This document shows, piece by piece, positions 49,274-62,100 of a stretch of 64,000 nt of DNA. The position numbers and the translations under genes are program-made. Origin of the DNA: Bugulina stolonifera (taxonomy: Eukaryota; Bryozoa; Gymnolaemata; Cheilostomatida; Bugulidae); the NCBI GenBank assembly GCA_935421135.1, contig OW285191.1, forward strand, positions 4,783,504 through 4,847,503. Direction: 5' to 3'. Numbering within the stretch: position 1 is the stretch's first letter; the number at the start of each line of letters is the position of its first letter. Under the pieces are notes generated by a model that had not been told where the DNA came from, searched no databases, and was given only the letters and a program-made list of their open reading frames with translations.

Positions 49274-50450
49274 CTGTATGTGTAACACAAACACATACAA
49301 GTGTGTCGTACTGAGGTAATGTATATTTATTAGTATATGTGTATCATATCATGTTACCTGTAGCCTTAGGTTTACACGTATAATAGCTAGCATGTTAGGT
49401 AGGGGGTACAGATAATAAATGGCGACCCTCAGATAGGCATACACTTTATTTCATATGATTGTCTAATCTGAAGTGGGCGGATACACAAATAGCCTTGACA
49501 CAAGCCATAACATATAATGAAGCTAAGGGAGATAACTCCAATGTAGATAAATGAATATTTAGTCATGACAGTGGTACATTATGTAATACAATGTAATGCT
49601 ATAAACACAGTCTGTAAACTCAAACTTCTCGTATAAAGGTCACACATACAGTACTTCTACTGTACAACTACATTATAGACTACAAAACTGTGATAAACCA
49701 CTGCGACTCTCTATAATATAGCTCATAATCATTGTATGTGCCATGCTCTATAAATAATTTTAATCTATTCAGTACATGTATAGGCCGAAGGTCGGCTATA
49801 TGTCAATTATAGCAGCACAGTGTTGTAATGACTACCTACACCACCATCCTTCACCTGACCTTCATGGGCCAGCCTTTCCATTGTACCCCTTTGGGTGTTT
49901 GGTAATGTGATACATCAGTGTCTAAGGATTTTTGAAGTAAATTAGAAAATTGTCCATTATTTGGTCCATCGGCCTACAAATTTCTAGGTCAATGGCCCAT
50001 TGGTCTCTCAAACTTGGGGTGAATCCATTATACATTTGTAATTATTACATGTACATTACACTGTATGTATAAAAGATGCCACATGTTCTATAGTGGATTA
50101 GTTATCTTCTTGACTGGGATAAAATAACTTCTTTCTTCTCATGTGCTCTGCATCCTAAATAAAACCTGCTAGAGCTACTGTATCTTAGAGTTTCACAGTC
50201 TTGTTCCTTAGTGGAACTGAGTGCCTACTGTTGTTGCATAATTACTTATACAGTTATACGCAGTTTAAACCTGGAGTAGGTTGGTTCTATAATAGGCGTA
50301 TAATTCATATGATGTAATGCACTGAACCGCAGGTATCTATATTAATATGTACTTGTATTGTCTGCCAGTGAGCAGTAGAGATGTGGGCAGTCCTTATTCC
50401 AACAAATCTTTAAGATTATTTTGAAACAATGGAAAAGAATATTGTAATGG
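49274..50450. other. No gene seen; partly repeated sequence
   Basis: 49440-49640 and 50360-50420 resemble copy A 5160-5400 and 5700-5760, so the flank of these gene fragments has been copied more than once. Confidence 0.5.
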
Positions 50451-50639
50451 TTTCTGGTATTTCGTGCGGTCGTCCTTGGACGACTACCGACCCAAAACTG
50501 AAGTGCCTATGAGTGGTGCTAGGCCTTCTCATTACATGAAAGATCGAGCGGTCTCAATAGTCCAAGTACTACCAGAGACGACCCATCTGGTCCCAAGTCT
50601 AGCCTTCAGACTATACTATGAAAGAGAGTAATCCGACCT

Positions 50640-51010
50640 AGTAGGCGGTTCGCTATGCAAATGACCTGACAAAATGAAGTGAAAGTCTCTGTATCAAGTA
50701 TAGATGTGTCTTTATTGAAAGCCAAGCAAAGACTGAGACAATGAACAGTAAAACAATGCCCTTTATATAGTATAAGAACTTCCGCCCGACGCAGTGTCGG
50801 GAAAAGACGACGTAGGGTCGTCCGGAAGTTGCGCAACAATATGGCGGCCGGAAGCCCGACGGCCGACCCAAAATAGGTCGAGTTATACAAAAGTTGCTTA
50901 TAATCATCCAATTCATGTACAAAATGAATATCAAGTGATTCTGAGAGGCCGGGCCTCTTTACATGGGTATAAAAGGCACTAAAAGACTCAGTAATTGCCA
51001 TAAATGAATG
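50640..51010 (-). mobile_element. Possible solo LTR, borders unresolved
   Basis: On the minus strand the sequence has TATATAAAG (promoter-like, 50764-50772) and, about 45 bases on, CAATAAAGACA (polyadenylation-like, 50706-50716) after a GC-rich segment with CCGACGG repeats. That order is LTR-like. No target duplication or second LTR found; the left border may lie near 50450. Confidence 0.35.
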
Positions 51011-51706
51011 TACAATGGTATAATATAGTTAAGTAGTACAGAATACAAGCAGATATATACATATAAGCACACATGATAATGAGTGTCAGGTAATAGGAGA
51101 CGACTGCGCGTACCATTGCAATATTATGACTGAATGCTCATTTCTAGGCCAATCATATTATTCTAATAACTACCCGTTTTTAGAGTTTATAGTTGGTTTT
51201 CATCCACTGTGAGAATAATATCATCATGTACAAGGTCTTTGCATGTATAAGGTCTTTGCCACACAGTTTTATCGAAAAGAGACAAGGTACAGCAATAGCA
51301 TGGCCTAGGTTGGATACCACTGATGGAAATAATTTTATCACGAGTCATGTGATGCACATTCTGCTGTTATCATTTTTGGGAATAAAGCTAATCATACGCT
51401 TTATCTATCACCACTGAGACTAAGAAGTCAAGTGCACATAAAGTTATCATTATGTAACCTATATTATCAGTCATGTGATGCACATCCTACGGCTATTATC
51501 AGTTGAAGTAAAGGGCAAAGTGAATTATAGCATTTTCCAGTTCAATTTTTTAACACTACAAGTCATAAACTTGTTTATAATATATAATATGTGTGTGTGC
51601 ACATGTAATATAAACACATGCTCCTATACACCCCTTATACATGGTGATGGAACGAGCACCCACCCGTGCATGTCGTATCATGTTTGATTGGAATCTGTAC
51701 AGGGGA
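51011..51706. other. No gene or repeat seen
   Basis: AT-rich sequence with short unsupported frames. Confidence 0.5.
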
Positions 51707-52560
51707 CCCTCAAAGCTGGGTCCAAGTCTGACTTCAACTCAATAAGTCGAGTAATTTCCAAAATTTTGGGGGCAAGTCAAGTCCAAGTCGAGTCCAGTCA
51801 GTGCCCCCTCAAGTCAAATCAAGTCAGCGGTCATTCAAATCACAAGTCAAATCAAGTCGAAATCAAATCATGTAGAAATGCAAGCAAAATGGGAGACAAC
51901 TTCAAAAATTTTTACATTTTTCAAAACATCACTTTTTTCTTTTAGTAGACATTCCAATCCATCATAAACCATGCCAAGGTGTAGCTGGGCATGTGTGTTA
52001 TGCAATTATATGGTGAAAAATCCGTCTATGAACGTAGTACCATTGGCACTGCTGTCGGGACTTGTCGTGTGATACGGTGTTACATAGCATATAAACAGCA
52101 CGTGGTGCAGTAGTGTTTCCACTGGCCAGTCTAGCAATTCCAATCTACATATTATTGTAGTAACTATTGCACTGTACATTGTATTCACACTTACAGCACA
52201 CTTCCACTACTTACACTGTGCATACTTGTGACTATGCACTGAGTAGTCTCGTGTACACACAGCCTAGATGTTACCTACAGTGGGTACCCTCATAGCAAGC
52301 CCTGATGTACTCTAAGTGCTGCTAGTAGCATTGATGGAGTAAAGATGATAAATAGGTAGACAATCGACACCCTTCTTCCATGTTGACTATACACTGTACA
52401 AAGTTTTTATCCGCAACCTTCACTTGACAGAAGCCAAGTCTAAGTCACAAGTCATTCACATGTCCAAGTCAAGTCACATTGATGTGCAAGTCAAAGTCAA
52501 GTCAGCAAGCTTGCAAGTCCAAGTCAAGTCAAATCTATGACTTGGACCCAGCTTTGATGC
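51707..52560. mobile_element. Nonautonomous element with AAGTC-rich inverted ends
   Basis: CAAAGCTGGGTCCAAGTC near 51708 is inverted at 52536-52555. Inside each end are many AAGTC/CAAGTC units (51720-51870 and 52430-52530), like subterminal transposase-binding repeats. The middle has no recognisable coding region. Target duplication not resolved. Decayed AAGTC-rich pieces at 3530-3600 and 25330-25440 may be relatives. Confidence 0.6.
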
Positions 52561-53029
52561 CCTTCACACATAAACACAACTTCTCGAAGACTAGTATCGA
52601 ACTTGTAGTTGATAGTCTAGAAGTTTCTATGAAACAATATTCAGTTTATAAATGAATATGGGCAGGTCACCACCCATGGAGTTATCTTCCCACACTTGTA
52701 CTGTCCTTCACAAGGGTTTAATAGGGAAGATAGTACTGAAAGTAGTTCTAACAATATAGTAAGATTCAGTGGAGTAGTTAGTAGCAGTGAAAATCTTTGA
52801 ACAGAATCCGATTGTGGATAATTATATAATATATTGCCAAAATATTGTTTTATTTAGAAAAATAAAGTAAGGCAGATTCACAAGTAAAGTTTCTGTACAA
52901 TTAGAGGTAATTTATATAATAAGGACATTAATCTGTCAGATGCTATCAGTTTAGAATACAGTTACAGTGTCTGTTAGACATCTAAACTCTAAGGCTATCT
53001 GGAGTTACATACTGTGCTATGTACACTAG

Positions 53030-53694
53030 TGTTGGAGTACATCCACCACTGTACGAGGGGTGATATATTCACCACTGTACTAAAGTGATACATCCACCAC
53101 TGTACGAGGGGGATATATCTACCACTGCACTAAGGAGATATATCCACCACTGTACGAGGGGTGCTATATCCACCACTGTACTAGGGTGTTAAAGCCACCA
53201 ATGTACGGCTACTGCGGTGATATATCCACCACTGTAATGCTATTGAGGTGATATATGCACCACTGTACTAAGGAGATATATCCACCACTGTACTAAGGAG
53301 ATATATCCACCACTGTACTAAGGAGATATATCCACCACTGTACTAAGGTGATATATCCACAACTGTAATGCTATTGAGGTGATATATCCACCACTGTACT
53401 AAGGAGATATATCCACCACTGTACGAGGGGTGATATATCCACCACTGTACTAAGGTGATATATCCACCACTGTGCTAGGGTGATATATCCACCACTGTAC
53501 TAGGGGTGATATATCCACCACTGTACGAGGGGTGATATATCCACCACTGTACTAAGGTGATATATCCACCACTGTACGAGGGGTGATATATCCACCACTG
53601 TACTAAGGAGATATATCCACCACTGTACGAGGGGTGATATATCCACCACTGTACGAGGGGTGATATATCCACCACTGTACTAAGGTGATATATC
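53030..53694. repeat. 25-bp minisatellite at MNAT1 3' end
   Basis: About 26 units of GATATATCCACCACTGTAC with a variable CTAAG or GAGGGGT link. The array runs into the last MNAT1 exon: the final codons and the TAG stop (53680-53682) are minisatellite sequence. Confidence 0.95.
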
Positions 53695-56600
53695 CAGATT
53701 CTCGCTGCTCCCAGCCGAAGGTGTGCTACTAGGTACTGGAGAAACAGAAATTCGAGGAGCGGAGAGGAAAAGCCCTTCCACAGCACTCTGTAAAGCCTTC
53801 ATACAGCCAATGGCGGACTCATATCCACCAGCTTTATCCGCAGCATTGGAAGCTCTCATGTGCCGGAGGTACCTGCAGAGCATAAAGCCATAAAATGAAG
53901 TTTTGACAAATATAATAACACTATATGAGTATTAGATTACCTTAGTACATACTGTTAGTCAGTCAGTCACAGCTCTGACTAATATACATGTACTAATATA
54001 GCTCTAGGATACACGGCAGTTGGACTATCGGTTGTCTAAGTTTAAGTTTCAAATATTAGATAGTTTTAGAAAATTTATGTACTGGAAAATTATGACACAA
54101 GACCAAAATATGTCGGTATTAAAAGTACACTACTGAATTTAGGGAACCTGCTTACATTTAAATGCTGTTTATAGGTAAGAATTGTCATGTCATCGTGTGA
54201 AGTGACACTTTTAGAGAAGTGAGAGGCAGAGAACAATCGTGAATTCACAACAACGTCTGGTATACAATCATGTAAATTTCAGTGTAGTAATAGTGGTTTC
54301 ATACCCAGATAGAGTGACAATGTATCCATTCAGAATATACAATGCTCATTAGCTGATAGTGGAGTTATCTCCACTCTCTACCTTCTGCTATGATGATAGT
54401 ATAGTACAGAGTATTCTATATAGTAGACGTACCCTTTGTGTATAATATCATCCATAGATGGCGCTGCTGGTCCGAGATTATCATGTACAAACTCTTCGTA
54501 TTTATACAGTTGCTCCACCTTCTTTGGTATCGGCATAAACGTTGTCTGATGTCCCTGTGATTAGAAGACATCAATGCATAAGATGGAGACATCATTGAGC
54601 AGAAGAAAGAAGTATACAATGATCACCGCAATATAAAAACATGCCACACAAAAATCAATATTACAATAGACCTACTATTCGGTAGTCAGTGGGTAAAATA
54701 CAGACTGCATTATTGGAATTTTACGGTAATGGCAGTCAGCCGATGTCTCATATTAAATGCTAAACCTGAAAGCCGAGTCAATGACTTTCAAGTTAGCAAA
54801 AATGCAGGTTTCGTAGTTATACTGCAGAGTTATATAGTGTTCAAGTATACACAGTTAGCATAGGTTCTTACCAGTTGACTAGTCATGTCGAGGGTGGGGG
54901 CAGTGGTAGCCTTTGTCTTAGCTTTGTCTAATAATGCCTCCTGGTCTTTCTGTCTCTGAGATTCTTGGTGGGATTTAATAATTTGGTCAGCAGGAGCATC
55001 GCCAAACATCTAGCATATCAGCACAAGTATAATATACACAGTCAATACATATACATGCAGGAGTTGTCCTTCAAATACATTTCCTCAAGAAGGAGCCGAC
55101 ATCTCTACCAATGTGTACTAGAATACCATAAATTATTACTATTCATACACATCATGCATACCCTAAACGCGGTAATTACATGTATCTGTGTAAGAAAGTC
55201 TTGTTATGTTAATCTGCTCATACTGGAACATCCTGCGATGGAAAGTTTTAGCTTTTTAGTGAATTTGTTACTTGATAAATAAACGAAAGCCAAAACTGCT
55301 TTCAAAGTATAATAACATGTTCATGAATTAGGTCTATTCTATATTGCATGTATTTACAAGCATTTCAGAAACACGCTGGATTTAAAGTTGTCACTTCCTG
55401 CGCATATGGTAGGTGACCATGGCTATGAGTAGCTGACTAAGACAACAGAGACCACCCACCAAGTTATCTATTAGCAGACGCTGACTTTTCTCTCTATCTA
55501 ACCGTTCCTTCTCCATCTGTTTGAAGACATCATTGGTGTTAGAGCTGACTTTGTTAGCAGCTTCTACAGCCAGACAGCTTTCTATATACAGTTCATCAGC
55601 TGACTACAACATTGCGGTCAGTCACATGACGAATACAAATATTTATTAGCATTCACAAGCTAACGGATAATGTTAAATACTATCCGTGAACTGATTCGTC
55701 TTCAGACATACATGTAGTATTTATACCAAACAATGTATTGGTTTAGAGAGAAAAGTTTATATTATAGTACATGTAGTTTGATTATTCACCAGCTACGAAT
55801 ATTTAGAGGTCTATAAGATGGAGAGAGAATAACTTGATGTTACATGCAATGGGTGTTTGGTCATAGGGAGCAGCTTACATATCGATACAGATATTACTTT
55901 CCTACCTTCTTAAATTTATTGTGGGCAATGAGCTCTTTGTTATCCTTTCTGTAATTTTCCACTTTCTTACGTGTGCTTTCCACGTCGACACCATTGACTA
56001 GGTTGAATACTGTAATACAGTAACTCACAGTTTTGTATTACGATATTGTACTGGTTCATATGGGAGTGCATTTAATAACCAAAAGCAACGCTTGTTATGA
56101 AAGGGAGTTCCCTTTCCAATAATTTATATTATTACCAGGAACGCCTAGCTGAGCATGATTGCCGCAGTGTAATACTGAATAAAATTAGTTCTTATTGCTG
56201 CATATTGCTATTCATCTAGCGTGCACGTGCAATATCCAAATATGCCTCAAATCTACCAAATAATATAATTGGATACCAACTCTGTCAGCATACAGCTGTA
56301 AACTCTATAAGCACACCCATATATACAATGTGTATTCCAGAAGCTGAAAAACACATAAATACAATCTACAAATGTACATGTATAATAATATGCACACACA
56401 GTTGTATATTCTATATTACGTACATGTAGTATAATATAGACTATAATAAGTAGTGTTTCTGAACTCACTGATTGTCTCCACTTCCTCCAAGTAATCATTA
56501 TATTCTCTAAGTGTGGTGAAATTATCTTCTTTTAGATTATAACTACAAACCATGATAGAAATACTGCAGTAGGAACAGATAGTAGCAGTAAAATATCTCA

Positions 56601-57586
56601 AGTTTGTTATTGGCTTACGCAGACTGATCGTTTTATAATTACAAAGTGACCTAGCCAGCTATAGAGAGACAGATTATTATGTTACTTTTGCTAGGGAGAA
56701 CGTAGGGAGCAGGCGTGGCTGAGTGGTTAGAATGCTGAGTTTTCATGCTGAAGGTTCCAGGTTCGAATCCCGGTCACAGTGGTGTTAGGAAGATCATCCA
56801 GCCACGACTGCTCCTGTACCTCATATAAAAGTCCTTGGGGTCATGTAAGCCAGCATGGCTTCAAGGAAACTCCTCTATCCCTGCCAAAACACGCCATGTC
56901 ATCTGGGCCTTTCTCACAGGGAGCTGGCCAGCACTGGCACCTGGCAGTGCAAGCTGCAGGGCGCTGGTCATGCTGACAAGTATAAACCTGTGTTTTTTGT
57001 TAGGGAGACCGAAAAACAATAGCGGTGAAAATCTTTGACAATAAGATTTGCCAAGCAGAAAATCTGCGAACAACTGCCGATTCATGCATGGGCAGAACCT
57101 TAGTGAGCATGCTCCAACAACATATATGTACGTGAGTAACTTACTCCTTAAGTATTTTCCTTCTAATTTCCATTTCTTTTTCTACTGAGGCGTCTTCAAA
57201 AAACTGCAGTCTAAAGTTAGTCCTTCGTAGAGATACATTGCATTCAGGACAGTTACCACTTCCTCTTACAAATAACAGTTCTACACAATTCTCGCACCTA
57301 AAATAGATCAACGTTGGGACAATGTCAGAGGTTCTCAGAGTAGTTTAAAGACTAAGGGATACATGAACAGCTTCTCACATTCATATAATATAAGGGATTC
57401 CACAATCAATAGCATTGCTAATACACTGACCCAATGCATCGACTGACGTGGCTACCTGCCGGCCACATAACAAGTAGATACGTACAGTGTATGTCCACAG
57501 ACGTTGACCATCAACTTAAGGTTTGGGTTTCTGTATTTAGTTGTACGACATCGCGGGCAGCTGGTTTCTTCATCCAAAGTATCCAT
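53680..57586 (-). CDS. MNAT1: CDK-activating kinase assembly factor MAT1
   Basis: MAT1 joins CDK7 and cyclin H in the CDK-activating kinase and links it to TFIIH in the nucleus. Eight exons, all GT-AG and in phase: 57486-57586, 57145-57297, 56469-56542, 55906-56009, 55460-55603, 54872-55009, 54433-54554, 53680-53872. They give 342 residues; human MAT1 has 309. The N-terminal C3HC4 RING is intact: [44 protein letters not shown]. The conserved [12 protein letters not shown] block follows, then a charged coiled-coil region and the C-terminal GYLRHMRAS...[13 protein letters not shown] segment that corresponds to the CDK7/cyclin H-binding end. The last residues (ENLDISP) and stop come from the adjoining minisatellite. 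A SINE lies in intron 2. The start is the first ATG before the RING, as in orthologues. Confidence 0.96.
56700..56994 (+). mobile_element. tRNA-derived SINE in MNAT1 intron 2
   Basis: The head has an RNA polymerase III A box (TGGCTGAGTGG, about 56715) and B box (GGTTCGAATCC, about 56759) at tRNA spacing. The tail is about 210 bp of unrelated sequence. It is flanked by 14-bp repeats TTTTGCTAGGGAGA (56686-56699) and TTTTGTTAGGGAGA (56995-57008), one mismatch, as made by LINE-type target-primed insertion. It lies antisense to MNAT1. Not called as a tRNA gene because the body is not a clean cloverleaf. Confidence 0.85.
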
Positions 57587-58029
57587 ACTATCTTAGTATG
57601 TTGTTAGACACTTCCTTCAACTGGTACAGCTTGTAAACTACAGCAACCAACATAGTTATGAGTGTTTAGCAAACCCCCAATCTACATTTCAAAAGCACAC
57701 AAGGTTGCTCAATATAGCACCCCTGATCCAAGTGGCCATGACCAATCTTTAGTTATGACTCGTCAAGTTCTGAGCCAAATTACTGATTACTCAAAGCTTC
57801 CAAAGTTACAAGCCAAATCTTGAGATCAGAAATGACACCAGAAAACCTAAGTTTTTCTTGAGCTATTTAACTCAAGGAGTAGCGAAAGTTGTAGCATGAC
57901 TCTTTAAATCAACTAGAGTCATACTACAAAACAATTCACTTTTTCCCTCTTTTAGCGCAACTATTGTCTATCGACTAATTAACTAATCGAGCTATTAGGG
58001 TACTGTAGTTTTGGTGAAACATTCCAATA
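57587..58029. other. 5' flank of MNAT1
   Basis: The promoter of MNAT1 should lie here. I see no clear TATA box and no other gene. Confidence 0.4.
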
Positions 58030-58200
58030 AAGTAGCAGCAGTCGTGGCCTAGTTACTAGAGCTCTGGAATTCCATGTTGGAGATTCTGGTTTAATTTTCG
58101 TGAAGGTCATTGGTGGTGCTAGAAATAGCATCCAACTTGACAATTCTCCTGTGCTACCACAGTTACTTTGCCATTGGCAAAGTGCCTTCTCCATCCAGAA
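58030..58200 (+). mobile_element. Decayed SINE related to 56700
   Basis: GTCGTGGCCTAGTTACTAGAGC resembles a degraded A-box head, and TGGTGGTGCTAGAAATAGCATCCA matches the TGGTGTTAGGAAGATCATCCA part of the intronic SINE. The B box is no longer recognisable. Confidence 0.5.
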
Positions 58201-58663
58201 AATAGACCCATCACTTTCTTAGCTGGGATAAACAGCAGGAAGTAAAACCAGTAAGGGGGTTTTAAAGTGCTACCAAAATTTAAAAATGAAAAGCAAAAGA
58301 ATGCCACTTTTGTGTAAAATATAGACTGAACTTACAAAACAGCTTTTTACTTTTACTTACTAATTTATTTTAAATGTAGATTTTATTTGTTGTATTATAG
58401 GCCTACCATTGTTAGAGACCAATGTAAATTGTATTGGATAGATTATTTTAAGAATATGAATGCACTGCTAGCTTTTTGAGAAAAGCCTTGAGCAAGACTT
58501 GAAATGATATAGCAATGTATTGAATAGAATAAAACAGTTTCGATTAAATAATGCATTTGTAACACTATGCAATGCTATTCACTGTTGTTGTGGTTGTTTC
58601 CATCCATTGTAACTTAGACCTATAGCCTTTCAATGAAAATTTGAGTCTTCTAGGCTTTCTAAT

Positions 58664-59047
58664 TGATATGTACTATCACTATTTATTGTTTATTTATGTT
58701 CTAATAATAGCACGCACTAGTGAGATGTGACAATGAATCATACTTTTGTTTACTTACAGTAGTGTTACATAGGATTTACTGGAATGGCCTAGAACATTCT
58801 TATACTTGCTGAATCACAGATTCTAGAATATTCTATAGCAACTAGTATATAAGCAGGCCAGTTCCAATTTGAGTTCAGTTGCTAATATGCCAGTGTTCAA
58901 GTAACTACACATTGCTAGTCTAGTTCAGCTAAATATTATAGCTTGTTATTTATATACAATAAACTAGAAGTTCTGCACACAAAGAAGTATTTAGACATTC
59001 AATTGTCAATGTTAGTTTCAGCTGTACCTACGCACTGAAACATAACA
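58664..59047 (+). repeat. 5' LTR of gypsy 2
   Basis: 384 bp. It contains a TATATAAGCAGG promoter-like box (58847-58860) and AATAAA near 58960. A truncated relative is at 38281-38373. Confidence 0.95.
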
Positions 59048-59049
59048 AC

Positions 59050-59069
59050 TGGTGTCAGAAGTGGGATCC
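59050..59069 (+). other. Primer binding site of gypsy 2, tRNA-Leu type
   Basis: TGGTGTCAGAAGTGGGAT, two bases after the LTR, is complementary to the 3' end of animal tRNA-Leu of the ...CCCACTTCTGACACCA type. Confidence 0.75.
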
Positions 59070-59131
59070 AACATACACACAGTGGGATCTAACACACACA
59101 CACTACACTGGATTAAACCTTAACTGGTAGT

Positions 59132-62100
59132 ATGGATGACAACATAAAAGCTATACTGGATGCTATGCAGCAGCAACAATTAACATTCTAACAACAATTT
59201 ATTGAGATGCTTAAGACGAAAGAACAGACAACTCCCAAGGCAGATAACGCTTCTACGATACCGAAATTTGAAGCATTCGACAGAGAAAAGGAGAAGTGGA
59301 AAGTTTACCTGGAGCGTTTCAATCAACATTTCTCAGTCTACAAAGTCACTGATGACCAACAGAAACGTGCATGCCTTCTGTCATGGGTAGGTTCCACCAC
59401 CTATGATTTACTCACAAATTTGTTTGGATCAGAGGACATTTCTACCAAGACATATGGTGAGTTAACAGAGAAACTTTCATCGCACTTCGTTGACACTACT
59501 CATGTTCAAGCTGCAAGATATGAATTCTACCAGTGTAAAATGAAACCAGGTCATTCGTACGCTGACTGGGCCGCAGAACTTCGAGGACTAGCACGGGATT
59601 GCAGGTTCGCGTGTAAGAACGGATCATGCAACCAAAGCTATGTTGACGATCAGATACGTGACGTCATTATCAAGGAGACACCACATCCAGATGTCAGACG
59701 CCAATGTCTGCTTGACGCTGACCCTACTCTTGATGATGTTCTCAAGAAGGCAGCTACATACGTTCGCACTACAGAGACGGACAAGGTACTCAAAGGTGAC
59801 TCCAGTCAAACCTCTCCTGCTTCTGTCAACAAGATGTCAGGAAACTATCGACATGGCAACCAGAAAAGACATGTTGGAGGTACAAAACCAACATCTTCAA
59901 AGTTACAAGGGAAGTACAAATCCTGCCCTGGCTGTCATACTAAACATGACAGACAAGACTGTCCTTGTAGAGAATTTGTATGCAAAAAGTGCAACAAAAA
60001 GGGACACATCGCTTCTGTATGTCAGTCACAGAAGACAAAGCCCAGTGGTAAAGGCGACCACTCTTCAACAAACGCAGTAAGAGAGTCAGTGTGCAGCGTC
60101 TTTCACTACTCTCCAACTCAACCCTACAGCGCAAATGCTCATCAGGTGTTTGAACGGATCGGCAAACAAATTTGGATCCACACTCAAATCAATGGTAGAC
60201 CCACCAGGTTCCAGTGGGACACAGGTGCAACTTGCTCCATGGTTGGTATGGAAGGCTACAAACAGCTAGGTTCACCCACCATCACTCCTGTTTCCACACA
60301 ACTCACAGGCTATGGCAACAGGAAACTACGTGTGAAAGGAGAATGCACCATAGACGTCAAAGTAGGTCAACAGGAGAAGAAAAAACTCAAACTACTCGTC
60401 GTAGATGATCCACATGGCACTAATCTATTTGGATTAGACTGGAGTGACAACTTCGGACTGTCACATCAAGGGCTTGCTGCACTAGGCTCAATCCCAAGGG
60501 AGCATACACAGACAGTAGCTGACAACTCCCAACAATCTGCAACAATTCAAGATAGACTAACCAAGCTATCTATGAAATACTCCAATGTATTCAAACAAGG
60601 TCTTGGGCTATGCACTAAGATGAAAGCACCCATTCATCTCAAACCACAAGCTAAACCAGTATTCTTCAAACCTCGGGACGTACCTTTCTCTCGACGTGAT
60701 GCAGTAAAAGAAGAACTGGAACGTTTGGTACAAGAACGCGTGTTGGAACATGTAGACTACAGCGAATATGCTGCACCAATTGTAGCAGTCTCCAAACCGA
60801 ATGGAAAAGTTCGAATCTGTGGTGACTTCAAGCTCCTCAACCAACAGATTTCTATTGACCAACACCCTCTGCCCAAACTAGATGAACTTCTGGAAAAGTT
60901 AAGAGGCGGAACACACTTTTCGAAGATCGACCTGGCAGATGCCTATCTTCAAATAGAGCTCCAAGATGATGCTAAGAAGCTTTGTGTAATTAACACACCA
61001 TTTGGACTCTTCCGCTACAACCGAATGTCCTTTGGCGTTGCTTCCAGCCCAGCACAATTTCAGCGATGCATGGACACTATGATTGCTGACCTTCCAGGAG
61101 TAGCAGCCTACCTTGATGACCTTATAGTTACCGGCAGTGACCAGGAGACACACTGGAGAAATTTAGAAAAGCTGCTGACAAGACTCGAGGAATACGGATT
61201 TCGTATCAGAGAAGAGAAATGTGAATTCTTCAAAAGCTCAGTGGAATACCTTGGGCATATCATTGACAAAGATGGTAAACGACCATCTGACTCTGCTATA
61301 GACGCCGTAAAACAGCTACCTCATCCTCAGAATGTCCAGGAACTACAGGCATTCCTGGGTAAGATTAATTATTATGGCAGGTTCATAAGCAATCTATCCA
61401 AGAAAGCTGCACCTCTCTACAGGTTCTTACACAATGGTGCAGAGTTCGAGTGGAATTCTGAATGTGATCTAGCATTCAATACACTCAAGAATGATGTTAT
61501 TCGGGCTACCCAGCTTACTCATTATGACGAGTCTAAACCTCTAATACTTGTGACCGACGCTTCACAGTACGGTATTGGAGCAGTTCTGATGCAAGAGAAA
61601 GATGGAGTGGAGAGACCATTAGCTCATGCATCCAAGACACTAGATGAACACCAGAAGAAGTACTCCCAGATAGAAAAGGAGGCTTTGTCAATTATCTATG
61701 GAGTAACCAAGTTCCGACAGTATCTCTATGGAAGAAAGTTCACACTCGTTACAGATCATGAACCTCTTTTAGCCATCTTCTCTCCAAACAAGAACGTACC
61801 AGTGCTCACAGCACAACGCTTACAGCGCTGGGCACTTACACTCATGGCATATCAGTACGATATCCGCCATAAACCCACAAGGCAACACGGTAATGCTGAT
61901 GGACTCTCACGATTACCACAAGGACCTGATATTCAGTTTGATCAACAGGAGCTACAAGAAAGTGTTGAAATATCACACGTAATCCAAGAAGACATCGACG
62001 CGTGTTTACTCGACTCCAGGCTGGTTCGAGAGCACACACAGAAGGATTCTTCACTAAAAGATGTCATGCACTACATTAATAGTGGAAGTTGGCCACTTAA

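Larger units (their letters stand above)
17730..49400. repeat. Segmental duplication, copy B
   Basis: Second copy of the block at 1-12690, in the same orientation, swollen to about 32 kb by later insertions: a Ty3/gypsy element at 18162-22865, a MITE at 25581-25698, a hAT-like element at 27652-29254 and two Maverick-like elements at 29269-37419 and 38890-45090. The copy A sequence acts as an empty site for the gypsy, MITE and second Maverick insertions, which fixes their boundaries. Homology fades near 49400. Sequence 49440-50400 resembles copy A 5160-5760, so a further, shorter repetition exists at the end of the block. Confidence 0.88.

Noticed and set aside
50606..51001. 131-codon minus-strand frame
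   Set aside because: It spans a likely LTR with promoter and polyadenylation signals and has no recognisable domain.
56712..56785. tRNA gene
   Set aside because: A and B boxes are present, but the sequence continues into a SINE body with target repeats on both sides, and the arms do not form a clean cloverleaf.
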